Shown here: positions 36,385-48,594 of the stretch, piece after piece
Layout: each line of letters begins with the position of its first letter
Numbering within the stretch: position 1 is the first letter of the stretch
Made by a program: the position numbers and the translations under genes
Notes under the pieces: model-generated
Told to the model about the DNA's origin: nothing
Databases searched by the model: none
The model's input: only the letters and a program-made list of their open reading frames with translations
NCBI GenBank assembly: GCA_003255065.1
Contig: QAOA01001603.1
Coordinates: 74,050 to 138,049 of the forward strand
DNA: 64,000 nucleotides
Direction: 5' to 3'
Origin: Cercis canadensis
Lineage: Eukaryota > Streptophyta > Magnoliopsida > Fabales > Fabaceae

Positions 36385-37086
36385 TCAAACACCGGTGGAG
36401 CCAAAACCACCTTCACCTCTCACAGTGGAATCCAAGTCCTCAACCTCCAAAACCTCCGGAGTCATGATCCTCTCTATAATCAGCTGCGCAATCCTCTCAC
36501 CCACTTTCACTTCAAAATCAGCATCAGAATGATTGAACAATATCACCCCAACTGGACCCCTATAATCTGCATCGATCACGCCCGCACCCACATCGATTGA
36601 ATGCTTCCAAGCCAAGCCCGATCGTGGCGCTGCAAAACCAAAGAAACTGAAATAATTAAAATTGTTTAAATTATTATTTTTCTCAACTTGAAAAGAAAAA
36701 TTCAAAGTACCAATTCGTGCATAGGTTCCCTCAGGGATCGAAATGCTCAGATCAGTTGGTACCAGTGCCTTCCCTCTTGCCGGCACCTTAGTCTCCGCCG
36801 CGCTACAACCAATCGCCCAAACCACACATTAACCAACAATCTTTTTGAAGAAAAACGAATACAAAATAGAAAAAATCGGGGCTCTGGATTACCTAGAGAG
36901 ATCGTAGCCAGCAGAAAGAGGAGAAGCCCTAGAAGGTAAAACGGCCTTTTCAGAGAGCTTCTTCACTTTCAGAAGTGGCGCTAGGTTTTGGGGGGCCTCC
37001 GCGACGCCGTTTTGATGAAGCTTTTGGATCTTCGGCAATGGCTCTTGGACCTCTGAACCGTTGCTCTGCAACTCTGCTTGGACCAT
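36385..37086 (-). CDS. DUT1: dUTP pyrophosphatase (dUTPase)
   Basis: Three exons, complement(36893-37086), complement(36711-36802) and complement(36385-36629), give 176 aa; plant dUTPases have about 165-180. The enzyme hydrolyses dUTP to dUMP and pyrophosphate, which keeps uracil out of DNA and feeds dTMP synthesis. All five trimeric-dUTPase motifs are present: [54 protein letters not shown] and [12 protein letters not shown] at the C-terminus. The motif III tyrosine and the aspartate of IDADY are intact. About 55 non-catalytic residues precede motif I. An upstream in-frame ATG at 37218 would add 44 residues, but it lies upstream of a good TATA box, so I chose 37086. The introns are short (90 and 81 bp). 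Confidence 0.94.
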
Positions 37087-37166
37087 TCTGGGAACACGAA
37101 AAAACAAGCGGCAAAGGCAAAATGGAAAGGTAATGGTATGATGAGACGGAGAAGAAAGAGTTGGGC

Positions 37167-37173
37167 TTATATA
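37167..37173 (-). promoter_or_regulatory. Probable TATA box of the dUTPase gene
   Basis: The minus strand reads tatataa here, about 80 bp upstream of the chosen ATG at 37086. A start site about 30 bp downstream (near 37140) would leave a leader of roughly 55 bases. Position and sequence support the downstream ATG. Confidence 0.55.
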
Positions 37174-40100
37174 AATGGAGAATTTTGCTACTCTGATGGC
37201 GCCAAGTTTTCCCGCCATTTTCCCCCACGATGCTTGGATTTCGGAGTGCTGTTACTTACGAATCGTGACCTCAAAAACTCGCTGGCTAACTGCAACATGA
37301 GTGGGCCCCAGTATGATCAATGAGCTGGGCTCATCGTTGGGCCTCCTGCCCCCATTAGAAGGCCCACATTACTATTTTAAGCTTTTAACTAGATACCAAG
37401 GCCCTGTTTCTTTTTCGAGAAAAAAAAAAATGAAAGAGGGCTGAAATGTAAATGTTCTTTATTTTTTGTTAAGAAAGGGGAGGGAAAAAAAAAATTCTTT
37501 GTATAAATATTCTTACTCTTAATTATTGCAAATTTGATTACATAACATCTATTGATGGGTTTGGATGGTTTCATATTTGTTTAAGAACAAGGGGAAAAGT
37601 CAGATTCTTTACAAAATGTCACCTAAAAAAACAAATTGGAAGAGCGATGTCATTGATGTAGAAGGGAATAACAACTATATTCCATGAAGAATATAATAAG
37701 AGTTGAGTCCAACCAAGGCAGTTTTAAGTCTTTAAGAACAGCAATCTGTTTGACATTGTAAGAAAAAACAAAGAAAGAAGCAACGCGAATTTGCAAACAG
37801 AAAATCTTAAATAGATTTCTTTCTTTTACTTCCTTCAACAAGCAACACTTCTAACTAGGTACATGTCTTTTTGCGTGTTGGAGATGCTATTATGTCAATT
37901 CATAACTCGTAGTCAAACTTCAATAACAATTGAAAAGAAATATAGTATCATACTTGGTGAAAATTCGAAAAACTAGTTATGGCTAAGCCCACCTGCTCCA
38001 AGGAAGAAAAGGAAAGAAAAGATAGAGCAAGTAATGCTTTTTTAGATTAAAATACTTTTTCAGTCCTAGATGTCAATTTCGTAACAAATATGTATAACTT
38101 TATATTTTTAATTCTTTCTCAAACTAATTTTAGCACTAATCTTATAAATATTTGAAAATATGAACAAATTAAATGATAATATATCATAGTAAGGACCTTA
38201 TAAACCAACTGAAAAGCCAAGTTATTAATGCTTACCTAACTAACACATCATTAAGTATTGATTTGTTACTCTATTATATTATAATAAGTTTTTCCCAATT
38301 TTTTTATATGAATGAATTTGTTCAAAGTTTGTACATTTACAATTATTAATATTCAATTTGGAACTGCATCATCCTCTTGATACCAATTGAAAATGTAACT
38401 TTTCTTTTAACTTTTTAATATACACATGTAATAAATCAAATTTGGTATAAAATTTACACAAATTAGTAGGATATATAGTAAATCAAATTCAAATATATGG
38501 TAACCTTTATTTGTAGAATTTTTATAAAATTATTTTTTTTTTGCTATAAGGGAGCGCAATGTGCTAAAAAAAAATGAGAATGCAGAGCCTCTTAACATAA
38601 ATCTCAAATTCTTATGATTAGAGGAGGTGTTACTAAAGTTACTAGTCATGGATTATAAAATCACTTTTTTGGTTGTGATTAGTAGCTTTTGAATGATCAG
38701 TAGTTCCTCCTCAAACTAATCCAAGTTTGCTTATGTACAATAGCATTCACGAGGATTTCTTGCCACAACTTTCTAACAGATGAAGTCAGGACAACAAGAA
38801 TGGGAACACACAACTAGCTTACAAAGGGTGACTTGAAAAGGTAAAATAAGGTCAATAACTTGTGAGGGAAACAAAGTATGGCGTGCGTGGAAGAATGCCT
38901 TAAGCAATTATAGTTTTACAAGCATTACAATTACAATGTCAATACTTGAGGCACCATTAATTGCGAACAACAAATGACATTCAATGTCTTTTAGCACAAG
39001 AGTCAAGTCGGTGGGCACCAACTCCCGCTGGCAAATAACACCTATTTTTTCTACGTGTTTTAGGCTTAGAATGTGACATTTTTTCGAACTATTTAAACAC
39101 AATCTATGATCAACTGGCATTTTTCAAAAGCATTTGGTGTGTTGCACAGGGCCATGATGGGCATATTCCACACCATAAAAGAAGAAAACTCACGAAACAA
39201 AACACACTGGTGCAAATGTCAACGGCAAGAAATCCCCACATGGCATTTAATTTATATGTCCCATTTTAAGGATGAACTTTGGGAGTCAATGATGATACTG
39301 CTACAGATTATTAATGGCCTTCAACCAACTACTACACACAACACGTGCAATTTTAATAAAATCAATACAAGAATTCAGTGTGGATTTGTCATGATACATG
39401 TTTGATCCAAACGTTAATGGCTCCCTCATGTCTCTCATTGCCTCTATTGACCATGTTGTGCCCGTTACTACATGTTTACATGCATAACACAGACTATGTA
39501 TGGTGCAAAAATAACTGCACACTTTAACATAGACTTGTAAAACCATGACAAACACAATAACCATTTTTACTATAAAATAATCATGTGAGTGTCTTTATTT
39601 GTTTAATCTTCGAATGGTTCTGCTTGCTGCTACTATTTGTTCGCTGACTTTTGAGTCTAAGAACACACATTAAGTTATTGATTATTGAAACCAATTGTGA
39701 AGAAGAATGAAAAGAATGGAAAAACATGCACTTTGCAAGAGAAATTAAACCTTTTATCTTTTGTTGAGAGATGAAATTTTGATTAAAGCAACACATGATG
39801 ATTAATAATGACATTTCCTTTTTCTGTTTCCCTTCTTTTTTTTTTTATCAGGTTGGCACTTTGCCACAAAAAATGAATATTTGATCCACCGATGTTTATC
39901 CTTTGAACTTTACCAATTATTCTAAGTTAAATCTGCTAAACTGTTCACTCAGACTTATTAAGAAAGATAAACTGTTCGGTTAAATTATTAGAATATAGAT
40001 AAGTCAACTTCAATTTTCTTGTCCCTAGACGACCGTTTCATATATTTTTACTCTGCATTTCCCTGCCCTCAATTTATCTAAATAAGTAACTATCAAATTT

Positions 40101-41079
40101 TACATTTAAAATCATCCACATATTGACAAATCACATGACGTTGTCTCCTTTTTTGACAGTAGGAAACTCATTCACATGACAATGCATGAATAAGTGGATG
40201 TTACAGAAAATCAAACCTGTGACACGAGTTTGGACTTTTTCAGAATTATTATTTTATGTTAATGCCTTTCAATAGTTTAGTCAGAAAGGTTTACTTGCTT
40301 TTGGGTCACTAATTTTCATTTATTGGAGAAGAGACGATCAGACTAAGAGCTAAAGCAGATTAGCAATAAACATATGCAGTTATGCAGACAGGGTGACATT
40401 ACCTTCTTCAGAGATTCTGGCCTTGTGGAGTTGCAATCAAAACTAATGCAGCTCCAATTGTAAAAGGGTGTAACACAAGTGTGCTGCTACCAATGAATCA
40501 GGAAACAAAGAGGAAGAATCCTTTCACAAAAAAGACCAGGTAAAATCACCAAATTTAGCATGCAATTTAATGATACCACCTATCTGAATTGACCTCATGA
40601 AGATTGATTCAAAGTCCTTGTCATTTCAGTCTGATCAGTAAATGCATGATCATAAACCACTATATTTTCCACATCTACCTCTCATTTTCTTCAGCTTTTG
40701 GCCCCACAATATATCACTACCTCCAAATCAAACACTTTTTAAGCTAAAACTGCATGATGATTCCCACTTTCCCTTTCCTTTTACCTTTTCCCATGTTCTC
40801 TTTGCTTGTCTGAGCTTCAATTGAAGTTTCTCCTTCTGGGCAGCGCTAATTTTTTTCCCCTTTTTTCTACCAAACAAGTCAGAATGTGCTGTTGCTAGAA
40901 TTTGTGTCTTGGTTCAATCTCCTTAGAATTGAAAGACAAGATTTTGTTTTGCCTATCCCCATCTTGCAAGCCTTAAAATTAGTAACTTGCTCTTAGCTTC
41001 CATTGCTCAGTTGTAAACTTTAGGGTAACTTTTTTAATCTTCTATTGTCTACGCCACCAAAGAAGAAGAGAGCCACACC
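37174..41079. other. Long AT-rich gene-free region
   Basis: Nearly 4 kb without a supportable gene. The left edge is dUTPase promoter. The open frames (for example 38908-39120, 39301-39564, 40642-40824) are short and show no known motif. The final few hundred bases are T/C-rich and probably hold the promoter and leader of the aspartic protease gene. I found no clear transposon ends or RNA gene by eye. Confidence 0.45.
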
Positions 41080-42699
41080 ATGGTCATAAAAGTTTCCCTT
41101 ATACTAGTTCTTCTTTCAATTTTCCCTGACACTTTCAAGGCACACACTGAAGTTGATGATCAAAACAATCACAATAACGATGCAACTCTCAGCAGCATCA
41201 AGTTTTCCAACTACCTGAGCTTTAATGCAGTCTCTTCTTCAAGAAGTTCTGGTTGTAACACAAAGACAAAAAGTTCAGAATCAACCAAGCAGGCAATACT
41301 ACACAAGGAAGAAGATGGAGATGCAGCTATATCAGCAAAGCCTCATGAACAATCAGTGAAGTTGCACCTAAAGCGCTGGCCAGTTAGCCAAGGGACCGAG
41401 TCTAAAGCATCTGCATTTGACTCTACGACGAGGGACTTGGCCAGAATTCAGATTCTTCATAAAAGGATCGCAGAGAAAAAGAACCAAAACACCATGTCAA
41501 GGCTGAAGAAAGGGAGGGAGCAACCAGTATCTTCAACCACCTCCTTTTCAGGTAACCTCATAGCGACATTAAAATCTGGGGCTAGTCTTGGCTCAGGAGA
41601 GTACTTTATGGATGTGTTTGTGGGTACACCTCCTAGAGTATTTTCATTGATACTTGATACTGGTAGTGACCTCAACTGGATTCAATGTGTCCCTTGCTAT
41701 GACTGTTTTGAGCAAAACGGACCCCATTATGATCCTAATGATTCTAGTTCTTTTAGGCACATAAACTGCCATGATCCCCACTGTCAATTGGTTTCCTCCC
41801 CTGACCCTCCTCAGCATTGCAACGCTGAAAACCAGACGTGTCCTTACTTCTATTGGTATGGAGATGGTTCAAATACAACAGGAGACTTTGCATTGGAAAA
41901 ATTCACCATGAATCTCAGTAATCCTAGTGGGAGGCAAAACTTCAAACAGGTGGTGGACATAATGTTTGGTTGTGGTCATTGGAATAGAGGGTTGTTTCAT
42001 GGGGCTGCTGGGCTACTAGGACTAGGGAGAGGGCCTCTCTCATTCTCCTCACAGCTTCAATCCATTTATGGGCACTCATTTTCTTATTGTCTTGTGGACA
42101 TTAACAGCAATACAAGTATTAGCAGCAAGTTGATCTTTGGAGAGAACAAAGAGCTTTTGAACCACCCCAATTTGAATTTCACTTCATTGGTTACAGGGAA
42201 AGAAAACCCAGATGACACATTTTACTATCTTCAGATAAAATCCATCATGGTTGGAGGAGAAGTGCTTGAAATTCCAGAAAAAATTTGGGATTTGTCATCA
42301 GAAGGTGCTGGTGGTACAATTATTGATTCAGGCACTACCATAACTTTTTTTCCTAACCCAGCTTATGATATTATCAGAGAGGCATTCAGGGAGAAAATCA
42401 AAGGGCTCCCAATTGAAGTGGATAATATATTAGATCTGTGTTACAATGCATCTGGAGTCCAGAAGATAGAGGTGCCTGAGTTTGGGATTCTATTTGCAGA
42501 TGGAGCTGTATGGAATTTCCCTGTCGAAAATTATTTCTACCAATATGAAGCAGAAGGAGTTCTTTGTTTGGCAATTTTAGAGACTCCTCACTCTGCTCTT
42601 TCAATAATTGGGAATTACCTGCAGCAAAATTTTCACGTTGTGTATGATACAAACAAGTTTAGACTGGGATATTCTCCTACCAGGTGTGCTCAACTTTAA
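41080..42699 (+). CDS. Secreted nepenthesin-like aspartic protease (A1 family)
   Basis: This is an intronless gene of 539 aa. A hydrophobic signal peptide (about 1-20) precedes a long, charged propeptide (about 22-165) with many Ser and Lys. The mature enzyme starts near GSGEYFMDVFVGTPP. The first catalytic aspartate is D193 in LDTGSDLNWIQC, the second D416 in IIDSGTT. Between them is the cysteine-rich nepenthesin-type insert (CVPCYDCFEQNGPHYDP through CPYFYWYGDGS). The C-terminus SIIGNYLQQNFHVVYDT fits the family. GCGHWNRGLFHGAAGLLGLG and the whole layout look like Arabidopsis At3g59080/At2g42980. It should cleave proteins in the apoplast or secretory pathway; the physiological substrate is unknown. 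Lack of introns is common in this subgroup. The start is the first ATG in frame with the signal peptide. Confidence 0.92.
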   Translation: MVIKVSLILVLLSIFPDTFKAHTEVDDQNNHNNDATLSSIKFSNYLSFNAVSSSRSSGCNTKTKSSESTKQAILHKEEDGDAAISAKPHEQSVKLHLKRWPVSQGTESKASAFDSTTRDLARIQILHKRIAEKKNQNTMSRLKKGREQPVSSTTSFSGNLIATLKSGASLGSGEYFMDVFVGTPPRVFSLILDTGSDLNWIQCVPCYDCFEQNGPHYDPNDSSSFRHINCHDPHCQLVSSPDPPQHCNAENQTCPYFYWYGDGSNTTGDFALEKFTMNLSNPSGRQNFKQVVDIMFGCGHWNRGLFHGAAGLLGLGRGPLSFSSQLQSIYGHSFSYCLVDINSNTSISSKLIFGENKELLNHPNLNFTSLVTGKENPDDTFYYLQIKSIMVGGEVLEIPEKIWDLSSEGAGGTIIDSGTTITFFPNPAYDIIREAFREKIKGLPIEVDNILDLCYNASGVQKIEVPEFGILFADGAVWNFPVENYFYQYEAEGVLCLAILETPHSALSIIGNYLQQNFHVVYDTNKFRLGYSPTRCAQL

Positions 42700-43896
42700 C
42701 AAGGGTTGAATCATGGGCCGGCGGCATCTATTGAAAATTTTTCTTAGAATGCATCATATGTGAGGTGCACCTTTTAAAATTGTCCGAGGTAAGAGATACT
42801 GAACAAAAAAAAAAAATTCACATTCTTGGCTTTAGATTCTTTGTGGTTTTTTCTTCTTCTTCACACCATTGAAATTGTATGCATTTTCAGTTATATATTA
42901 GAATGATCAAAAATAAAGGAAAAAAATTAATTAGAATGTTGACTCTCATGGTCGTATGCATCAATATAACAGAGAATGTGCTTTGTCGGTTATATCCCTG
43001 AATTTACTTAGTAGAAGATAATAAATGGGTCAATTATTGGGCGTGTGAGTGTGACCTATGATGTAAATTCCATATACCAAAAGAAGTCAAATATTAGGTA
43101 CGTGGTATTAACATATAATTTATTCTCAAATAGTTATGTCAATTTTTTCTCCAACTTGCTGTATTCCACTAATATTTGTAAGGTGAGATGAATCCAATTG
43201 TAGATATTACGCCAGTAAGACCTCTAATTTTATTTTTCTCTTAGCTTTTGTTTGATAAATCGCTGTAATAAAAAAAATTAGAAATTCAAAAAAAAAATTC
43301 TAACATTCTAACAATTGAGACAATTAGATAAGTCTTGCAGTATGAATCATCATTCAAATATTAAAATTTTTACCTTTTTTTCATTGACATTGAAAAACCC
43401 TATTAGATTTGAGTTGCTCACCAATATCTAATTGTGGGTATAAAAGAAAAATAAAATATTGTAATTTATTACAAATAAATTTCTGAAAATTCCTTTCGAT
43501 TTCTCGAAAATGAGATATGGGATTGGAGAATAACAGTCTCCATGAAAGTTTTCTTTTTGCAATTTTTGTCCCTCTTCCATTTTTAGTTTTTTGGTAATAT
43601 TTGGGAGAGGAGAGCTTTAAGAGGAAAATTGGCTTCCACCTAAGATCAAACTTGAGGTGTTTCTATGAAAAGTGTCTTCTCATGCTAATTGAGTAAATGT
43701 TTATCATCTTTCTCATTTTTTTTTTTGCAATATTTGGTCCCATCCTCCACACTCTATGCATAGAAATACACATTTTTATATGAAAACTACCAACTTGCAC
43801 TTGAAAGTTTACAATATAGATACCATTATATTTTGAATCAATCAAAACTAATTCTTATCAAATTTACTTGATGGGTGTTGTCCCATTATATTCTAG
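42700..43896. other. AT-rich spacer after the protease gene
   Basis: This holds the protease 3' untranslated region and AT-rich sequence with poly-A and poly-T runs. I see no gene. Confidence 0.45.
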
Positions 43897-44157
43897 GGAA
43901 ATTAGTATTAGGAACCCAAACATATACTCAATTACAAAAAAAAAAAAAANAAAGACCCCAAAAATTTTAATGGATTAAGTATGGTTATTTCATTTTTTTC
44001 AACAACCAAACTTATAATTAAATAACCATAGATTCAAACGCAATAAGGAAGCTGAGTTTGGTTATTTGAAGAACCACACTTATCCTTAAAAATAATTAAA
44101 ATTTCTGAGATCATTTCCTGAAAATAAGTGCCCATTTGAGTCCTCGTTAATTTTCCC
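43897..44157. mobile_element. MULE-like MITE (about 261 bp)
   Basis: The left end gggaaattagtattaggaac and the reverse complement of the right end, gggaaaattaacgaggactc, are imperfect inverted repeats of the GGGAAA type seen in many plant Mutator-like MITEs. Possible 9-bp target copies are tatattcta (43888-43896) and tacattctg (44158-44166), 7 of 9 matching. A second inverted pair (aaccaaac and gtttggtt) lies inside. An N at 43950 sits in poly-A. There is no coding capacity. Confidence 0.5.
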
Positions 44158-46078
44158 TACATTCTGATAGTATAGTTATCGTCATGGTTCACTTGGTATT
44201 TTTGTAAAACCCCCCCTCATTTGAACCCTTTTCTAAGTGAGTATAGTGATGGTGCATGCACTTGAGCAAAAAAAAGAAAAAAGAATAATGGTTCATGGGT
44301 TTAGATCAATATAATAATACTATAATGCAATAAAATTTTTTTTGAAGATTCCTCAAAAAGTGTTATTAAAACTTACTTTGGGGATTCACCAAAANAAAAA
44401 AAAAAAAAACTTATTTTTGGGATGGGGTGGATAATAAGGAAAGTTAAGATCAGATTACCAACTAATAATAGCAAATTATGTCCGAATTCTTCAAAAAGAA
44501 TACAACAGCAAATAGTAATGAAATGGATAATGCAAAATATAAAGAGGGGCCCATCTATTAGTGTTTTTTCAGGTCTTAACGTTGTCAAGTACAGTCAGTG
44601 CCTTTAGGGCTCGGCTCAGCTCAGACACTCTATCCAGACCCAAATTCCTCGCTGCTATTTCTCTCTAACGTGGACTCTCACTTTCTCTGGTAAGCCTTTC
44701 TCCGTCAACCTTTTATCTTGTTCTTCGCCTTGATTTGGACATTGATTTAAGCCACTGATTTAGCTTCCTTATGGTTGGACCAATTTTCTGAGGTTCTTAT
44801 CCTCCTTAGCTTCTTCTTCCTCCTTCTTCTGGGTCCTTTTTTTTGTTTTCTTTCTAAGTCATACCCAAATTACCCATCTTTCTTAGAGGATACTGGGATT
44901 TAGATAATTGGTAATAAGATTTTTATAGTGGTTTGTCAGCTCCATATAGATCTGATTGTTTTTGACCCACATACTCTGACTGCAAAATCAAGCTTAAAGT
45001 TGTTTTCTTTTGGTGGTTTGGGTGATCATAAAGACTGATGGGTCGATGGATCAGACGCTTGAATTTAATTAAAACAGATATACAGTTAGGGTTGGAAAAT
45101 GAATGGTTTTTCTTGATTTTTCTGGGGTTATTGCTATTATTTTGATACTGATGTGTGGGTTTGCTCTATGGTGATGGACACCCTGTTTCTTGTTAGGTTA
45201 TAGCTAGGGACCAGTTTGGTTTAATCTTTGAATCAAATTTTAATATATCCATAAAGGTATTTGAGGCTTCAAAATTTCCCTACCCCTCTCCTGGGGCAAA
45301 AATAAGGAAAAAGAAAATCTACCAAACGAAACCCATAAAGAAGGATCTATTTTGGAAGAGGAGAGTGAAGAGTGGAGTGTGTCAACTAGATTTTCACTTA
45401 ATTTGTGCATTGGATTCCATAGCTTCTGCTTCTATTTTTATTTATGTCCTTTTTTTTTTTTTTTTCAACTTCACAAACTTGAGGCTGGCAGGTGCTGTTT
45501 CTCTCTAACAGTTCCCACTTGGGGTTTTATTTCTCTCTTTGAAGTTAAGTGGATTCTTACATTTGAGTCAAGTGCATGCCGTTAGTTAGACAAGACAGGA
45601 ATCTTGTTCTTGTTATGTGCTTTAGATTGTTAAGTAATTATGTGGAAATGCTTATGATGATTGCACTATTCCTAGATAACACTTTATGAGTTGCGTTATT
45701 TGCAACATCACCTCATGTGATGCTATTAGTTTATTGTTTTTTCCCCTCCACTTCCTTTCTCTTTTTATTGATGATCGCCATATTGCTCTGAGAAAATATT
45801 ATTGCTTCTCTTCATCGAATAAGTTCTTAAATGATGTGTTTGATATAACATTTGTGTCAATTTTTAATTGTATGTGTTTGTTAATAACTACTGTTCCAAA
45901 TTAAATATGTAAATTTGTAGATTCAAAAGCACTTTCAAAGTACGCTTCTCGATAAACTGGCTGATTTGCATGGATTGGTTCTTGTACAAAATTGTATGAA
46001 GAGCTCATCATTTCTTTACTCATGAATATATACAATAGTAAGCTGAAGTGAATTGCATTACAAAATTATACAGTTAAA
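44158..46078 (+). promoter_or_regulatory. CBSX3 promoter, leader exon and 1.4-kb leader intron
   Basis: A CT-rich untranslated exon ends at 44689 (tctctg before gtaagc). An intron of about 1384 bp (44690-46073) ends at tacag, five bases before the ATG at 46079. The intron is T-rich and its open frames mean nothing. Long leader introns near the start often raise expression in plants. An N at 44395 joins two similar A-rich stretches upstream. Confidence 0.6.
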
Positions 46079-47294
46079 ATGCAAGGAGGACTCCGAGGGT
46101 TTTTATCACATGGGAATGTCATCAAGAATGCAGTTTTGCAACGAGTCTGCATTGTGAATCCCCTGTTGCAGCCAGCTGCCTTTTCTCGGTTCCAGTCTGT
46201 TACTTCTGCTCGTATCGAGGAGCATGGTTTTGAAAGCACTACAATTAGTGACATCTTGAAAGGAAAAGGTAAAGGTGCAGATGGGTCCTGGCTTTGGTGC
46301 ACTACAGATGACACTGTTTATGATGCAGTTAAATCGGTATGCATATTCAATCTTAGGCAATATTTGGTATATGTTTGCAAAGGTTTGATTTATTTGACTA
46401 AAATTGTTTCCATCACAGATGACTCAGCACAACGTTGGAGCGTTGGTGGTTGTGAAGCCTGGAGAGCAGGATTCAATGGCAGGAATTATAACAGAAAGAG
46501 GTACCAGTATTGGATGCGGATTTGTAAGATTTTTGTTTAGTTGTGGTTGTGGCATTTTCTGGACATATATTGGTTATGTGCTGTGAAGACCTGCCAATGC
46601 ACACCGATTCATAAGTTTAACTTAATTTATGTTGGAGAAGAAAATTAATTGAGGGGCTCAAAAAATGACAACTAAAATAATAGACAAAAGTTATATTAAT
46701 TTGTATTTGAGTATAGTCTTTGGACATAGTGAAATGGCTGAAAAAATGCACAGTAATGCTTGTGATTTGTCATCATGTTATCCAGATTACCTCAGGAAGA
46801 TCATCGTGCAAGGAAGATCATCCAAGTCCACCAAGGTTGGGGACATTATGACTGAAGAGGTATAAATTTTTGTTCTCATTGCATAGGGCAATATCTTTTC
46901 TTGTGGTACCTGCATTTTATGCTCCAAGTTTGTTTGTTTTATTGTCTATTTAACCATTTGTAATGCCTAAAATTGTGTCATGGTCACTGCAGAACAAACT
47001 TATCACTGTTACACCTGATACCAGAGTTCTGAGGGCAATGCAACTGATGACAGGTATCATTTCAGTGCTTTTGTGGTTATTTTGGAGAGAAGATTGAAGG
47101 AGATCATATAAACTTGGAAGTTGATGTTCTTTTCTTGTTTTTTTTCCCCAGATAACAGAATCAGACACATCCCTGTCATCAGTGAGAAGGGGATGATTGG
47201 CATGGTGTCCATTGGAGATGTAGTTCGTGCCGTGGTGAGTGAGCATCGACAAGAACTTGACCGCTTGAACGCTTTTATACAAGGAGGTTATTAG
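46079..47294 (+). CDS. CBSX3: CBSX3, mitochondrial CBS-domain redox regulator
   Basis: Five coding exons, 46079-46336, 46419-46500, 46786-46859, 46993-47053 and 47152-47294, give 205 aa (Arabidopsis CBSX3, At5g10860, has about 206). Residues 1-45 are basic with many Ser/Arg/Gln and few acids, fitting a mitochondrial presequence. Two CBS motifs follow: one around STTISDILKGKG, DTVYDAVKSMTQHNVGALVV and MAGIITERD, the other around VGDIMTEENKLITVTPDTRV, RAMQLMTDNRIRHIPVI and GMVSIGDVVRAVV. Arabidopsis CBSX3 binds adenine nucleotides and activates mitochondrial thioredoxin o, tuning reactive-oxygen levels. The pair of CBS domains is the whole mature protein. Transcription probably starts upstream of the long leader intron. 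Frame continuity through all five exons is perfect. Confidence 0.93.
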
Positions 47295-47739
47295 ATGTGT
47301 CCATGATGATGATGAAAATCCATGAGGTGCACTCAAGCTGACTTGAATAATATCTTGAATAAGCTTGAGTTTTTGTACATATATGTGTTGGCTTGTGGGC
47401 CGTCTCGGTTGTCTTTGTGTAATTTCAGTTTTCCAAACGCCAGTACTTGGGGTAGCATGTTAAACCATTGTTAATAATAACTGCTGGATGTGGTTTAAAT
47501 TTCTGTCTTGTCCTGAAGCTCGTTTCACTTCCACGTAAATCTCTTGCATTTCAAAATGGTGGGTTTTGTTGGGCTGTAAAATCAGGTCCTTGTATAGTGC
47601 TAGAACACAACATTTCAAATGGCTTAGTAATCTTTGTAGATGCATAATAGGTGAGCTGATTGGAAGAACTGTTAGTATTAACACATTTTTCTCAAGAGCC
47701 TTTGGTCGAGTTGATTGTAATTGGGAGAATAACTTAAAA
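47295..47739. other. CBSX3 3' region
   Basis: This is mostly 3' untranslated sequence of CBSX3. The open frames crossing it on the minus strand lack recognisable content. An N-joined duplication begins at its right end. Confidence 0.45.
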
Positions 47740-48077
47740 AAAATTTGATGTTTGAAAGTTTTAACAAATGTTGAAATTTTTTGACTAACTACTTGCATGA
47801 AACAATTTATGGAAAAAAAAAAAGAATTTCATAGTTTTGGAAAACAATAACGGTTGCAAAATCACATGTTTCCCCTATAAAGACATTTTGGTAATAAACT
47901 AAAAAATNAAAATTTGATGTTTGAAAGTTTTAACAAATGTTGAAAGTTTTTGACTAACTACTTGCATGAAACAATTTATGGAAAAAAAAAAAGAATTTCA
48001 TAGTTTTGGAAAACAATAACGGTTGCAAAATCACATGTTTCCCCTATAAAGACATTTTGGTAATAAACTAAAAAATT
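47740..48077 (+). repeat. 169-bp near-perfect direct duplication joined by N
   Basis: Two adjacent copies (47740-47907 and 47909-48077) are almost identical; the only clear difference is a T/G change near base 33 of the unit. A single N at 47908 lies exactly at the join. As at 4681, this looks like two overlapping contig ends placed end to end. A real recent tandem duplication is possible but less likely. Confidence 0.7.
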
Positions 48078-48594
48078 AATTTTGGTTGTAAATAACCTCT
48101 TGGTTTAATGGATCAACAATGTTAAGATTCTATTTTCCCTTTCCTGTATAATAAAAAAAAAAATTATTTTTTATTCAATTTTTTTTTTTTTGGTCTGATG
48201 GTCATTTAGTCAAAGTTGTCATAATAGAAAGTGGGTGAGAAATAACTTTTAAGGCTGGAGGCGGTTTCATCCAAGGCGTCTCCTCTTTTGATTCATTTAT
48301 TTAATTATATCTATAATAAAATAAGTATAATTCATAATTATTCTCATAAACATCAAAGTGAATATATATATTCCATAAAAATAAAAGAGTATATATATAC
48401 ATGTCTATCATTCAAGTACTTTTCTCCTTTTATTTATTTTTCATTTGCTAAAAAACATATCTAATTTATTTCTTTAAAATGTTTATTCCACCATCAATAA
48501 GTCTAGCAAAAGAGAAATGTTTTGTATAATAAAGTTCGACCAAAAAAAAATAGTGAATAACGTATTTAATGATTTAAGGTTTAAATGTAGTGTA

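Noticed and set aside
44373..44588. Open frame running through an N
   Set aside because: It contains an undefined codon and a poly-Phe run from poly-A; it lies in the CBSX3 upstream region and has no motif.
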